Source of the DNA: Erythrocercus mccallii
Taxonomy: Eukaryota > Chordata > Aves > Passeriformes > Dicruridae
Assembly (NCBI GenBank): GCA_013397435.1
Contig: VZRG01002507.1
Span: 8,628 to 72,627 of the forward strand
Reading direction: 5' to 3'
DNA length: 64,000 nt
The notes beneath the pieces were generated by a model. That model did no database searches. It was not told the DNA's origin and saw only the letters and a program-made list of their open reading frames with translations. Of the stretch, positions 36,051-47,365 are shown one piece after another. Each line of letters begins with the position of its first letter. Position 1 is the first letter of the stretch. Made by a program: the position numbers and the translations under genes.

Positions 36051-37513
36051 TTGGAAAAGAGTAGCATTGACCTGAGAGTCTCCAGAACAAATCTGGCAAG
36101 TTTGTGCCCTTATAACCAACCTCTCTCGGCACACCGAAGGTCAAGTGGTGAAGTTTCCTTCGTGCTCCAATCACCGCTGGATTTTTAAGAGACAACAGAG
36201 AGCAATCGAGGAGCCTCCATTTTCTTCCTAGAAGTTAACGGGCCCTGACGCCTCATCCTGGCACTGAGAGAGCTCCATAGGAGCTCCAAGGCTGAGTTTG
36301 CAGCAGCCACGTCCCCCTGGGTGCCCAGTTCAGCACCTTCCACCCAGGCGGAACACAGGAGCTGCTCAGCGACTGTGGCTCCGCAGCCAGGAGGGATTTA
36401 CAGCCCCAAATTCTCCCACCTCAGCTCCAACCTGTGCCCAGCAAAGGGCAGTGCTACCCAAGGAGAGGGCAAAGGAAAGAATGCAGCAAGGACATTGGGA
36501 GTGCAACGTCCTCCGGGCAAATTCCAGCCTGTTTGAACAGCCACGTGCGCTGTGACCAGATGCTTCCAGCAAAAAACTGCTCAGCAATAATTCACAGGCA
36601 GCTCGGCTCATAAAGCTGGACCAGGCACAGGAATTGAGCTCTGCATCCACTTTTCATGTCCCCTGTCCCTCTCTCTGTGCCTTTGTTGGGATGCCAAAGC
36701 CGATCAGGAGGTGGTGAACCTCCCTGGCTCACGTTCATTTCTGGTAAATAATGACCATTAGTATTCAGCCCAAAGACCTCGCAGCATTACCCAGTTCAAT
36801 ATTTGCTGCCCTGTAACAAAGACAATCCATGTCACATGCAGAACATGGGAGTGCAACCTTTTGTTACTCGAGTTTCTTAAATTTTTATCTCAGAAATCAA
36901 TGAAGGAATTGGAATTCCACATCTCATTTTATGACCGAGAGAAGAAGAGGGAAAATTATGAAAGAAAGGGAAAGTAATGAAAAACAACACCCAAGCTCAT
37001 CCAGATATTCTCATAAATTCTTTAACAATTTAATTACTGGACATTCTGTGCTTTAGTTTTGAAGCTCTGAATGAGTGCTGGGGTCATTTTGTTGTGGGTT
37101 TTTTCCCCCCCATAGAGTCTATAGCATTGCTTGTAGTTTGTAGTTGATCTTCTTGGAGAAAGAAATTATTCTCCACCCAATTAATCTAATTAGAACATAA
37201 TCAAGTTGTAGAGATCTGTGTAGCAGTGTGAGTGATTAGGAAAAATTACCTTTCTGCAAAGAGTTTAAATTTAATTTCAGTTCCATAATCTGAAGTCCAA
37301 ATAAAAGAAAGTGTAATTTGCACTGCAGTCCTTCGTGCCATGCTGTCTCTTTCCTGGGAGAGCAAATTCCAGCTGGATCCAAACACATTCCTCTTGTGTT
37401 TTATGGCTCAATCCATGCAAAACCAGTGGGTTCCATTTTGCAGAGGGAAATGGGAAGACAGACTCTGCTCAGGATCACACAAGGCTGGGTGAGAGCTGCA
37501 CTGGGGCCTGGCA

Positions 37514-37540
37514 GGGTTTGGGTAGGGGGTGCTCCAGGGG
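37514..37540 (+). other. G-quadruplex motif
   Basis: Four G-runs of three or more bases with loops of 3, 2 and 7 bases ('gggtttgggtaggggg' then 'tgctccagggg'). It fits the standard quadruplex rule. Function unknown. Confidence 0.6.
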
Positions 37541-38021
37541 TGACTTCTGTGAGAAGGTTCTGGAAAATTCCCAGAGGGATGGATCCAACATCAGCTTCCG
37601 GCTTATGGGGCCTGAGGGAACAGCTGGACCTGTGCCAGGGGAGGGTCAGGCTGGGTGTCAGGGACAGGCCCTGGCCCCAGAGGGTTTTGGGGCACTACCA
37701 GACTCCCAGGGAAAGGGCACACAGCCTTACCTTTGCCCTTTAAAGGAAAGGGGTGAAGGAAAAAGGAAAAAGAGATGGTGGGAAAGGGAGTGAGGGAGGA
37801 AAATGAATTACTTAAACTCCCATTGCTCTTCATTACCTCCTTCATTACCTCCTGCTTGCTGCGAGTGCCAAGGTTCATTTCCCAGCTGGCAGGGCCCTGT
37901 GCCTCTGTGTGCCAGGGCTGCTGATCCCAGTGATGTTCCCTGGAACCTGAGGGGGCTCGGCTGCGGCTGTGGAGCCAAGTCATGACCAATGTCCCTGTGC
38001 AGCAAATCCATAATTGTCCGG

Positions 38022-38058
38022 GGATGGAGGGATGGAGGGATGATGGATGGATGGATGA
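38022..38058. repeat. (GGAT)n-type microsatellite
   Basis: Interrupted GGAT/GGAG tetranucleotides, 'ggatggagggatggaggg' followed by 'atgatggatggatggatg'. Confidence 0.85.
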
Positions 38059-38113
38059 GCTTGGAGTGTTGACTGGGAGTAAAGGCAGAGAGGGAGATGG
38101 AACCTGGTGGGAC

Positions 38114-38338
38114 ATGGAATCACAGAATCCTAAAACTGTTGAGGTTGAAAAAGCCCTCCAAGACCAACCTGTGCCTGATCCCCACCTTGTCCCCAACCCA
38201 CAGCTCTGAGTGTCACCTCCAGTTGTTCCTTGGACACCTCCAGGGGTGGGGACTCCAAATCTCCCTGGGCAGCCCCTGCCAAGGCCTGACCACCCTTTCC
38301 ATAGAGAAATTCCTGCTGATGTTCACCCTGACCCTCCC
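38114..38338 (-). mobile_element. CR1 LINE 3' fragment, inverted
   Basis: The mirror of a CR1 end: 'atggaatcacagaatcctaa', 'ccccaccttgtccccaaccc', 'gtccttgga'-like spacing, 'cctccaggggtggggactcc' and 'ctgccaaggcctgaccaccc'. It is the same subfamily as 35590-36050, whose 3' part carries the complementary 'ggggacaaggtggggattg'. The two lie about 2 kb apart in opposite orientation. Confidence 0.85.
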
Positions 38339-39130
38339 GGGGAGCAGACTGAGAATCAAAGAGGAGATCTTTTGTGCAGAGACAGCAGGAGGGGATGCTG
38401 CAATCAGAAATTACATTAAAACCTTTCCTTTCTTTTGTGACACCTGGCCAGGTGATGCTTCACCAGTCACCTGAGGGGCTCATTTGTAAGAATAATCTTT
38501 TTTTTCGGTAATAATAAAAAGGGTTTTTTGCAGAGAATCCTCAGAATTCCTTTAAAATCTGCTGCGTCTCTGCACACTCCCTCTGCACACCCCCTATGGC
38601 CAGGACAGCCAACACCCTGTTCTGAATGAAACCAGCAGTGAGGTGAGACAGCACGGTCTGAACACAGAGGATATTCTCCTTTTACCTCAGGGAATATTAC
38701 TTTTTATGGATTTTTCCTGGAACATATCTGTAGCTTGTTCATGTTCTGTGCTCCGTTCCCACAGGAGGCAACTTTCAGGGTTTTTCCTTTGGGCTTCTCT
38801 TGAAAAAATAAGGATTTAAAAAAAATAAATTCAGTATTCCAGTGAGAAAAGGAGGGTGGGAGCTGCTGGCAGTGCTGGAACAGCCTGGATGTCACAGAGA
38901 CCCCATTTTTATTGAGTTTGGATGTTGTGAACTGAGATCATCATCCTGCCAGGAGCTCCCCAGGGCTGGCAAGGTCTCAGTTGGTTTCCCATCCCCCTGC
39001 TCCAGGAACAGCCTTGGTATAAAAGCACTGGAGTATCCTGTATGCACATCTCCAGTGTCTTGGTTTCAGGAGACAGGTATCTGCCAGGGAAAGCTGCAGT
39101 TTTTCTTGGAATGGAGAATGTAATCCCCCC
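38339..39130. other. Non-coding sequence up to the assembly gap
   Basis: AT-moderate sequence with no recognised gene. It ends in a C-run (39125-39130) directly at the gap. Confidence 0.5.
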
Positions 39131-39760
39131 NNNNNNNNNNNNNNNNNNNNNNNNNNNNNNNNNNNNNNNNNNNNNNNNNNNNNNNNNNNNNNNNNNNNNN
39201 NNNNNNNNNNNNNNNNNNNNNNNNNNNNNNNNNNNNNNNNNNNNNNNNNNNNNNNNNNNNNNNNNNNNNNNNNNNNNNNNNNNNNNNNNNNNNNNNNNNN
39301 NNNNNNNNNNNNNNNNNNNNNNNNNNNNNNNNNNNNNNNNNNNNNNNNNNNNNNNNNNNNNNNNNNNNNNNNNNNNNNNNNNNNNNNNNNNNNNNNNNNN
39401 NNNNNNNNNNNNNNNNNNNNNNNNNNNNNNNNNNNNNNNNNNNNNNNNNNNNNNNNNNNNNNNNNNNNNNNNNNNNNNNNNNNNNNNNNNNNNNNNNNNN
39501 NNNNNNNNNNNNNNNNNNNNNNNNNNNNNNNNNNNNNNNNNNNNNNNNNNNNNNNNNNNNNNNNNNNNNNNNNNNNNNNNNNNNNNNNNNNNNNNNNNNN
39601 NNNNNNNNNNNNNNNNNNNNNNNNNNNNNNNNNNNNNNNNNNNNNNNNNNNNNNNNNNNNNNNNNNNNNNNNNNNNNNNNNNNNNNNNNNNNNNNNNNNN
39701 NNNNNNNNNNNNNNNNNNNNNNNNNNNNNNNNNNNNNNNNNNNNNNNNNNNNNNNNNNNN
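39131..39760. other. Assembly gap (630 N)
   Basis: An unbroken run of N. All open frames crossing it are artefacts. The left edge is a C6 run, so a GC-rich or simple-repeat tract may have stopped sequencing. The length may be an estimate. Confidence 1.
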
Positions 39761-41102
39761 AGACACGTTCACTCCTGCCTTGGGATGCGTATTTTAGAGA
39801 ACTAGTATCAACATTTGGGACTTCCATTCACTAAATCTGTGTTTCTTTGGGGCTCACTGGGAAAGAGCTCACTTGCTTCAGACGTGGTCTGTGGGTTCCT
39901 GACCTCTGCCTTTAAGGAAAACTCTGACTTTTTCATGTTTCTTGCCTGTTTTCCTGCACACTCTCCAAGGAAAGGCTCTGTGATGTAGTGTCTTTCCTTC
40001 CCTGACTGGAGCTGTGCTCACACATGCACCTTACTCCTAAGGACTTTTCTGGAAATCCCAAAAATCCACCAAAAATTGGTACCTACCCCAAAAACCTTGA
40101 AACCTAAATCCATGAGAAGTTCAGAGAGAGAAGGAGAGACAGGCACAGAGAGGACAGTGATTTATCCAAGGTCACCCAACAAATCAGTGGCAAAGGATGT
40201 GCCAACCCCCACAAAAGTCCCTCATAGCACAAAAATATTTTCTTGTAATGCAAAAAAATCCTCTTTCCTATATTTAGTTGCAGAATTACTCCTGAAACAC
40301 ATTAGTTCTCCAGGCCCCTCGGACAAAATAATGTTATTAGACCGAATGCCAGTGGAGGCAAAGAAGATTTGACATTTCACTGAAAATTGCACCCAGGACT
40401 ATTAAGGAAGGGGAACTTATTTGGATGCACTGCAGGCACAAACTCTTCAGATTTACACTTTTCAGTCAGAGCTGCCTGCAGTCCTTCTGCAAAATCCGAG
40501 GAGAATTTCATACTTTTCCCCTCCTCTCCCTCTCTTTACTCTGAGACAAATCTCCAGGAAAATTCATTACACGGTTTAAGTGATGGGATTTATCATTCCA
40601 TTCAGCTTCCCCAACTCGCAGCTCTCCTTGCTGTCACAGCAGCGAGGTAATGCTAATTTGTTTCTTTCATATTTCACCCATGATGTGTGACTCCGGATGA
40701 CAGGGAGAAAATAGAGACGAGAGCAGGGAATGGCTCGGGGCTGCACGGGACAAATTTCAGCAGCTGCGTCACTGTCTGGGCTGGGGAGCCTCAGGAACAG
40801 GGGAGACACTCTAGGGGGATCTAATGCCAACCTCTAGAGAAGTTCCTGCACAGTGTGGGGGCAAACCAAGAGCACAGGTGGGTTTGTCATCTGCCACAGT
40901 GAAGGTTTGCCACCCTAGAGAAGGGCTTTGGCTCAGCTGTCCTTAGGGGTGCTGTGTTCTCTGACATCTCCACATGGTCAGAGCCTTTCTTCCCACCTGA
41001 TGTCTCCTCTGTGCAAAGCATGAGGCTGGAAGTAAAGCCTTTCACTCCAGGAACACTTCACACCTCTGAGTGATGGAGAATCTCTGCTGGGTGCTTTGTG
41101 TC

Positions 41103-41158
41103 ACCAGTACAGCGTCACCGGGACAGTGTCACCAGGACAGTGTAACCAGGACAGTATC
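41103..41158. repeat. 14-bp tandem repeat, 4 copies
   Basis: Four units of the form 'accaggacagtgtc', each with one or two substitutions. Confidence 0.88.
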
Positions 41159-41939
41159 CTCCTGACACAGGACCTCCAAACTGAGAGGAGATGGGCAATG
41201 CCAGCAGCTGGCTTGGCCACAAACTCCCTGAAGCATCAGGGAAAAGCCACCAGAGCTTGAAGGGACCCAAGGCAGAATTGTGCCCAGTACAGACTCAGCA
41301 TCCTCATCCCTGTTCACCATCATGGCCCAGGTTCCAGTGCTAGCTCAGGGGAGGTGACAGTCCCTGCATCCTGTTCCCCCTCCCTCCTTCCCCCAGCCCA
41401 GGGAAACCTCCATAGGTCACTGTGCAGCTGGGAAAGCCTTGAGTAGAATGACCAGTTTTGGACAAGACCCTTAATCTGGCACACAAGTCTCATTTTCATT
41501 AAGTCCTTGATTTGGTTGACCTTTAACCAGTATAAATATAAATTGATGGTATTTCCTATTAGCCTGCTAAATAAACACCTTGGCCATACACCCAGAGAGT
41601 TTGTTGCTCTCTGTCTGGAGTTATCACCCCATAAACAAGAAGCTGCTCCACATGATCACCTAATTGATCCATTTTGCCTGATTCCCAATGAACTATAAAA
41701 AGGTACATTTGGTGTGGGGGAAACTAGGGTTTTTATCATCTTCTGCCTCATCTCAAGGGAGGATGAAAGGAAGAAGCCCAGTTTATGTTTGCTAAAATAT
41801 TTAGAACAAGCTGTGAAAGATAGAACACATTTTAGAACAGCTGTAAGTTATATTAATACGAGAGCCCATCCTTGAGAATAAACTGCAGTCCCAGGCAGGT
41901 ATAAAAGCTATTAAAGAGATAAAGAGATCTTCCTTTGAA

Positions 41940-42270
41940 TTGACATGTATCTGATTTGATTGCAGCACCATTCCCATGCAGTTCCAATGTTCCTTCTCCA
42001 CTAATACCAAATTAATTCATTTTGATTATTGTTATTATGGCGAATGGCAAAGGGAATTAGCGGTGATGAATCAGGCGCTTGCTGGGGAGCGCGGGTTGGG
42101 TTCTCTGCCTCCCACCAGGACACGCCGGGCCCTGTGCAGCTGCGAGGCCATAAAAATGATGGAGGGGAAGGGGAAGGGAATCATCTGGCAGATTAAAAAG
42201 ATTCCTTGCGAGGTAGCGTCTGAAAGCCTTTGTACAAGACCCAAGATCGTCCCTGTGATCTGCAGTGAGA
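41940..42270. promoter_or_regulatory. Candidate conserved non-coding element
   Basis: A motif-dense block with 'aaattaattcattttgatta', 'ttgttattatggcgaatggc', 'gcggtgatgaatcaggcgct' and 'ggccataaaaatgatggagg'. It joins an AT-rich homeodomain-like half to a CpG-containing half, a combination seen in deeply conserved enhancers. A 124-codon + frame covers it (41976-42350), but its peptide is not recognised. Confidence 0.35.
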
Positions 42271-42586
42271 GGCAGAGGAGTTTTTTCCCTGTTGAACTCC
42301 AACTTTGGCTCAAGGGAGGGTGGTGTGGCCAGGGCGAGTGCCAGGGCTGAGCCTGGCCCAGCAGAGCAGCCAAGGGGCAGCTGCTGCACCTGCAGGGGCT
42401 GGCATTTGAAAGGCAAATTTCAACTGCAGAAAGGAGAGCAGGTCTGGGAAGCAACTCCAGAGCTGCTGCATTGCAGGGTCCCCTCCTCTTGCCCAGACCA
42501 GGTTTGCAATCAGCTCCTGGATTTTTCTCCTGTTGGACTTGAACAGAGCTGGGGTTTTTGCTCCACAGCATTGCCAGGCTAAGGGA

Positions 42587-42680
42587 GAATCACAGAAGGA
42601 AAGAATGATTTGAGTTGGAAGAGACCTTTAAAGACCATCCAAGTAAGTTCACCTTCCACTATCCCAGGTGCCTCCCAGCA
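42587..42680 (-). mobile_element. CR1 LINE 3' tail fragment
   Basis: 'gaatcacagaaggaaagaat', 'ttgagttggaagagaccttt' and 'caccttccactatcccaggt': the mirror of a CR1 3' end. Similarity may extend weakly to about 42740. Confidence 0.78.
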
Positions 42681-43934
42681 CCTCCTACCTTCTCCTGCAG
42701 CCTCCTCCAAGTCTAGTGGTGGTGTCTCTAAACCTGGGTCCTTTGCACAGTCAGGGACAGCTCTGTCCATCCTAGAGCTCCAGAATCAAGGACAACTTTG
42801 AGGTGCTGAAGTCCCCACAGAGCAGATGCAATGTCTTTGTTTGTTTTTGTTTGTGCAGACACAGGAGTGGTGCAGAGCTGTTCAGCATTTCCACTCCCAT
42901 GCTGAGCCAGAGAAGCTGTGGAGCCGTGTCTGCCTCTGTTTTACCCAGCAGGAGAGCAGGGAAGGATGCAGAGGTGGATGTGCAGGAAGAAGCACAGGCA
43001 GCACAGTCATGGCTGGAAAAGGACATGGCCTCCCACGTGCCATGGCCACTGCCTCCCCCCATCCCACATCTGAGCCAAGCCGGAGTGCTGAAGTGCAGGG
43101 ATGTGGGAAGGAGGGGAGGGGGGCAGGGGAAGGTGCATTGCTGATCCCAAGAGTGGTGGTCCTTTGGGGTGAGATCTGGGAGGCACTGATACCTCAGGGT
43201 GTTTATTACAGCAGCCGTCATGGCAGCAAAGCAGAGTTTGGGGGTGAGGGAGGGCGTGGGCACATCTCCCATTTCCCAGTGTCTCACCAGTCTCAGCATC
43301 ACCCCTGCTGCTTCAGGAGGGGTTTTCTTGCCCTTTTAACCACTGCAGAGCTTCAGCATCCCTTCCCTCTGTGAATCCATCTCTGCCTCCCTTTCCCATG
43401 TCAGGGGATGCAGCTATTTCTGTATTACAGGGGAGTTTTAGGAGCAGAATCCATTAGGGGCTCATTTACAGCCGTGCCCTAAGGCAGACGAAAACCTCAC
43501 TTCAGTGAGATGATGGAGTCATCCATCAACAGCTCCTCGCTGGCCTGCCCTGTCTGGGAGCAGCTGTACTGAGCACCAGCACCAGCCCACGCCTGTCCTT
43601 TCCCTCTCTGGGCAGCCTGGAGATTCCCCAGTTCTCCCAGAGAAAACCCCCCAGCACCATCCCCACGAGCTGAAAGGAGGAGGTTTCTCCTCCATGCCCT
43701 GATCTGCACCGTCTGCAAACTCCTGGGCTGTGTCCTCCCAGCTGCATCACAGGGATAGAGTTTGAACCTCTCTGGGACAGGGGGAAAGACCCAAATTGTG
43801 TCCAAACCTTGCCTTCCTGCAAGGAGCTAGCAACTAAGTCAGATCCAACTGAATTTCTTCCCAGCTCCCATTTTGATCAATCTGTTATCATTTCTCAGTG
43901 GCCATTTGTGATAAGAGTATAAGAAGAGTTTCCT
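42681..43934. other. Non-coding sequence
   Basis: GC-moderate, with a G-quadruplex motif at 43105-43129. The longest frames (42826-43374 + and 42772-43302 -) overlap each other and have no domain. Confidence 0.42.
43105..43129 (+). other. G-quadruplex motif
   Basis: G-runs of 3, 4, 6 and 4 bases separated by 5, 1 and 2 bases ('gggaaggaggggagggg' onward). It satisfies the strict four-run rule. Confidence 0.65.
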
Positions 43935-44205
43935 GGATCAGATCAAAAGTCCATTGAGGGCAGTCTCCTGGAAGGCTGGCACAGAAACAGGACAGGCCAT
44001 AAACCATTCCGAGTTCTGGCCATCTGCAGCTCGGGGCCTTCCTGAGCCAGATGGAGCTGCGAGTAACCTGTGTTTAAAAGCCCTTGATGACCCTTTTCTG
44101 GCCACATTTCTCTAATGACTTTCCAAACCCATCCCTGTTTGGTCTCTCCTGGCCCTGCTATGAGTTTCACAATTGTTTCAGGCATCGTCTGAATGTCCTT
44201 CCTCC
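43935..44205 (-). mobile_element. Possible ancient CR1-like relic
   Basis: 'ggatcagatcaaaagtccat' followed by 'aaaagcccttgatgaccctt', 'tctctaatgactttccaaac' and 'gagtttcacaattgtttcag' recalls an old sauropsid LINE 3' end in reverse ('ggatcagaccaaaggtccat' followed by a 'cttgatggacttttc...' region). Divergence is high and the family cannot be fixed without an alignment. Confidence 0.4.
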
Positions 44206-46976
44206 ATAAGGGCAGAGACTAAGTTATCTTGGATTTCACCTGTTGCTGCCATCAGTCTGGACTCTCATCTTTCTTAAATCTCTGCCAGGAAGTGCAAGTC
44301 ATGCCTGGCCAAAATCTGGTGTGAGGCAGGGCCCAGGTGCCCAAGGGACCCCCAAATGGATCTCCCTGGAGTCATCTATCTCCATAAGGTACAACCTGTC
44401 CCTAAAATCTCCCTAATTCTGAGTAAAGGTGTTCCTGTTAAGACCATCCCAAAGGTTTGTATTTTCAAACCTCATAACTTTTCCCATCACTATCAAGTTC
44501 CTGATCTAACAGGACAGAAGAAATTATTTTTCTCAAAAAGATGGAGAATGAAAAAGAATTAAATTACAATTTTCAAAGTTGTGCCTCAAGAGAGGAGCTT
44601 GTACTTCCCCAATCAGGCATGAAGAGAAAGCCAACCCTCTCCAGAGGCTGATATCCTTGGTTCATTTTCAGCTGGAGGTGGGACAGCTCTGTCCCATCTG
44701 GCTGGATATGGACTGGCTCTGATTAGATAATGTCAGTCTGGCTTTCCAAAATTTCCATCAGGCCTGGATCAAGTAAAACATAAACCAAACTGGTCTCTAA
44801 AATCCAGTTTTCAGCCTTCATGGTCAGAGATGCTCGTGCAAGAACTCTCTGCTGTTCCCCCTGAAAATTTCCAGAGGGGAACTGAGGACTGGGAAGCCCA
44901 CACATGACATCCCCTGCTGATCCAGATCCTGTCACTGTTTGGCCATGAACAGTTTTAGTCCTGAACGGTGACACTTTGGTTTATTGGTGTGCTCTCTCCA
45001 TGCACCCCAGGTGGTGGCAATGTTCCTTCTGGTGTTTTCTGGAGTGGATGACAAGAAAGAAAGGATTGCAAGAAATAAAAACAAAAGTTCCTAACAATGA
45101 AATGGATCAGCACACACCTCGATCTCCTTATGTTAAACACTGCTGACACAGGCCCTGCACTGCACAGATCTGTTACTTCCTTTAAATTAGCAATTCCACA
45201 GACACAGTAGGAGCTTGCATAAGAATTGTCCATAAAGGGAAGAGAGTCACAATATCAGCCTAGCATGAAACCCTGCTTTCTGCTTTTTAATTAAGATTTC
45301 AAGCTTGTTTCTCCCCTGAGGTACTGCAGGAGGTTTTGCCAGATACAAGAAGCAGCCAGGGTCCCTCTCAGCAAATTGTCTTTCCCAGCCCTGCTCACAC
45401 ACTCTTCCACACCAAATTCCCAGTGCCAAACTTGGGGTACAGCACCCACAAGAAGGCAGAGACCATCAGCTGGGGCCTGGAGCTTTCCCTGCAGACTCAG
45501 GTCCTTTTGTGACACCGCCTTTCCAAGGAGGGTCTCTGTGGGAGCAGCGGGGTTTGGTCCACCTCACTCTCAGTATTGGACAGAAGGGCAGCAACTCCCA
45601 GGATGACATTTCCAGTGTGAATACCTTTGTTTATATATTTTTAAAACTATTCTTCACTCTGCCATGTTCTCTCAACATTCCCTTGGAGCTCCTCTTTTCC
45701 TGCCTGTTGTGTATCCCTGAAGCTGGAAAGGGAAATCAGGGAGACGTGAACAATCAAACAAGTTATCATCCAGAATTAAAGGCAGATGTTGGCATTTCCA
45801 TTTGTCCTGGTCCATTTCTCCATCACAACGCTATTCCCTCACCTGGAATCCCAGAGCAGAACGCAGTGGATTATAAACACCTCGAAGGTGAAGCAGAGAA
45901 CCCAGGGCTCCCTGTGGAGTGCCAAAATTATCCCACAGACATGGGGGTCACAGCCAGAAATCCCTGACTCCCTCCCTTCTACATCACTGCCAGTTTTGGA
46001 CTGGTTCAGGAGGCAGCAGAGGCACCCCAGGCACCCCAGCAGGGCTCTCCCCCAGCTCTGGCAGTCGCAGAAGTGTCAGGACTCATCACTGTGCACATCC
46101 ATCACTCCCGGTAGTGCTGCCCCTCCGAAGGAAACCTTTTCCGAGCGCACAGCGCTCACATCCAGCAGCCACCACATCCTTCCCTGCCTCTCGCTGCCTC
46201 CCCGCAGGTGGGGCAGGACCCAGCCCAGCAGCGTCCCCGAGCAGGGATTTGGCTGCGTTTGCACTGAACCGGGTCCATCATCGCCACCTGCTACACAAAT
46301 GGAGAGGCACAACGCTGAGCCACTCATGCCGGTGCTGGCTGCAACCCCGTGGAGGGGACACTGACAAACAGTGCCCTGGAAGCACCTCTGAAGGTTCCAC
46401 AATTACACCCATAAAGAATTTAATGTGCAGTAAAAGCTGTGAGTGAGTTATCGAGGGCTGGTGTGAAGAGGGAAGTGAATGTTTTGCCCTACAGATGTTC
46501 ATAAAATATTTAGTAACTTTAAAAAGAGAAGGGAAAAATGCAGCTCAATAAACCACTATTACAAGCAGGTCCACTCTGCCAAGCAGCCCTCGAAGTGCAG
46601 GATTCCTCTAGGACTCATTACCTCCCAATGCAGCGCTAAAGGGGCTGTGGCCGCTCACTCCTCTTCCCCCACACCATGCAAACAGCTTTATTTAGAAGCT
46701 GAGATTGGAGCCCAGCTCCACAAATAACGCTGGCCTGCATGTAATTAAGCATCAGCAGAGCAAAACTCCCCAGTCAAGGGAGAGTGGAAATCCAGGTCAG
46801 GCAGCTCCCTGCCCACAGCTACCTGCTCCCAGCTGGAACAGAAATGAATTTGGGGAATGTGATGCTGTGCTGTGGCCTTTTCAAACATCTGTGTTTGACT
46901 GCAGCCAGAGGCAACTGTGTAGAAAGTTTTTTGAAAGAAATGAGTTGGCTGCCTTTGGCAGCAAGCTGGGGTCTTT
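44206..46976. other. Non-coding sequence
   Basis: No gene or repeat was recognised. Mild CpG enrichment at 46080-46290 and an AT-rich stretch at 46400-46560 are the only features. Frames 45786-46364 and 45919-46446 on the + strand overlap in different frames and have no domain. Confidence 0.42.
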
Positions 46977-47365
46977 CATAGAATCACAGAATCCAGGAGT
47001 GGTTTGGGGTTGGGAAGGACCTTAAAGCCCATCCAGCCATGGGCAGGGAGACCTTCTACTGTCCCAGGCTGCTCCAAGCCCCATCCAACCTGGCCTTGCA
47101 CACCTCCAGGGATCCAGGGGGAGCCACAGCTGCTCTGGGCACCCTGTGCCAGGGCCTCCCCACCCTCACAGGGAAGAACTTCTCATCTAAACTTCCCCTG
47201 TTAGTTGGAACCCATTCCCCCCTGTCCTGTCACTCCAGTTCCTGATGAACAGTCTCTCTCCAGCTTCCCAGAAGCCCCTTCAGATCCTGGAGGGGGCTCT
47301 GAGGTCTCCACACAACCTTCTCTTCTCCAGGCTGGACAGCCCTCACTTTCTCAGCCTGTGTTTGT
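46977..47365 (-). mobile_element. CR1 LINE, ~390 bp 3' part
   Basis: Begins with the mirrored tail 'catagaatcacagaatccag', then 'gggaaggaccttaaagccca', 'ctccaagccccatccaacct', 'tgtgccagggcctccccacc' and 'cccattcccccctgtcctgt', ending near 'cttctctcc'-type sequence 'ccttctcttctccaggctgg'. It is the best preserved - strand CR1 of its type here. It is 5'-truncated and not coding. Confidence 0.92.

Larger units (their letters stand above)
36051..38113. other. Non-coding sequence, strongly AT-rich centre
   Basis: Unique AT-rich block at 36720-37320 ('ctcataaattctttaacaat', 'ccacccaattaatctaatta') with homeodomain-type cores, then GC-rich sequence with a G-quadruplex motif at 37514-37540 and a GGAT repeat at 38022-38058. 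No gene was recognised. Confidence 0.42.
39761..42586. other. Non-coding sequence with conserved-looking islands
   Basis: No gene was recognised. Candidate islands are 40560-40720 ('gggatttatcattccattca', 'agcgaggtaatgctaatttg') and 41940-42270, the latter listed separately. A small 14-bp tandem repeat lies at 41103-41158. Confidence 0.42.

Noticed and set aside
35358..36134. 258-codon - strand open frame
   Set aside because: It overlaps a + strand CR1 and is its antisense translation.
38909..39827. Three open frames of 250-290 codons
   Set aside because: They consist almost entirely of unknown residues across the N gap, so they are artefacts.
46080..46290. Possible CpG island
   Set aside because: CpG density is only mildly raised and the stretch is short. 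No promoter elements or exon follow.
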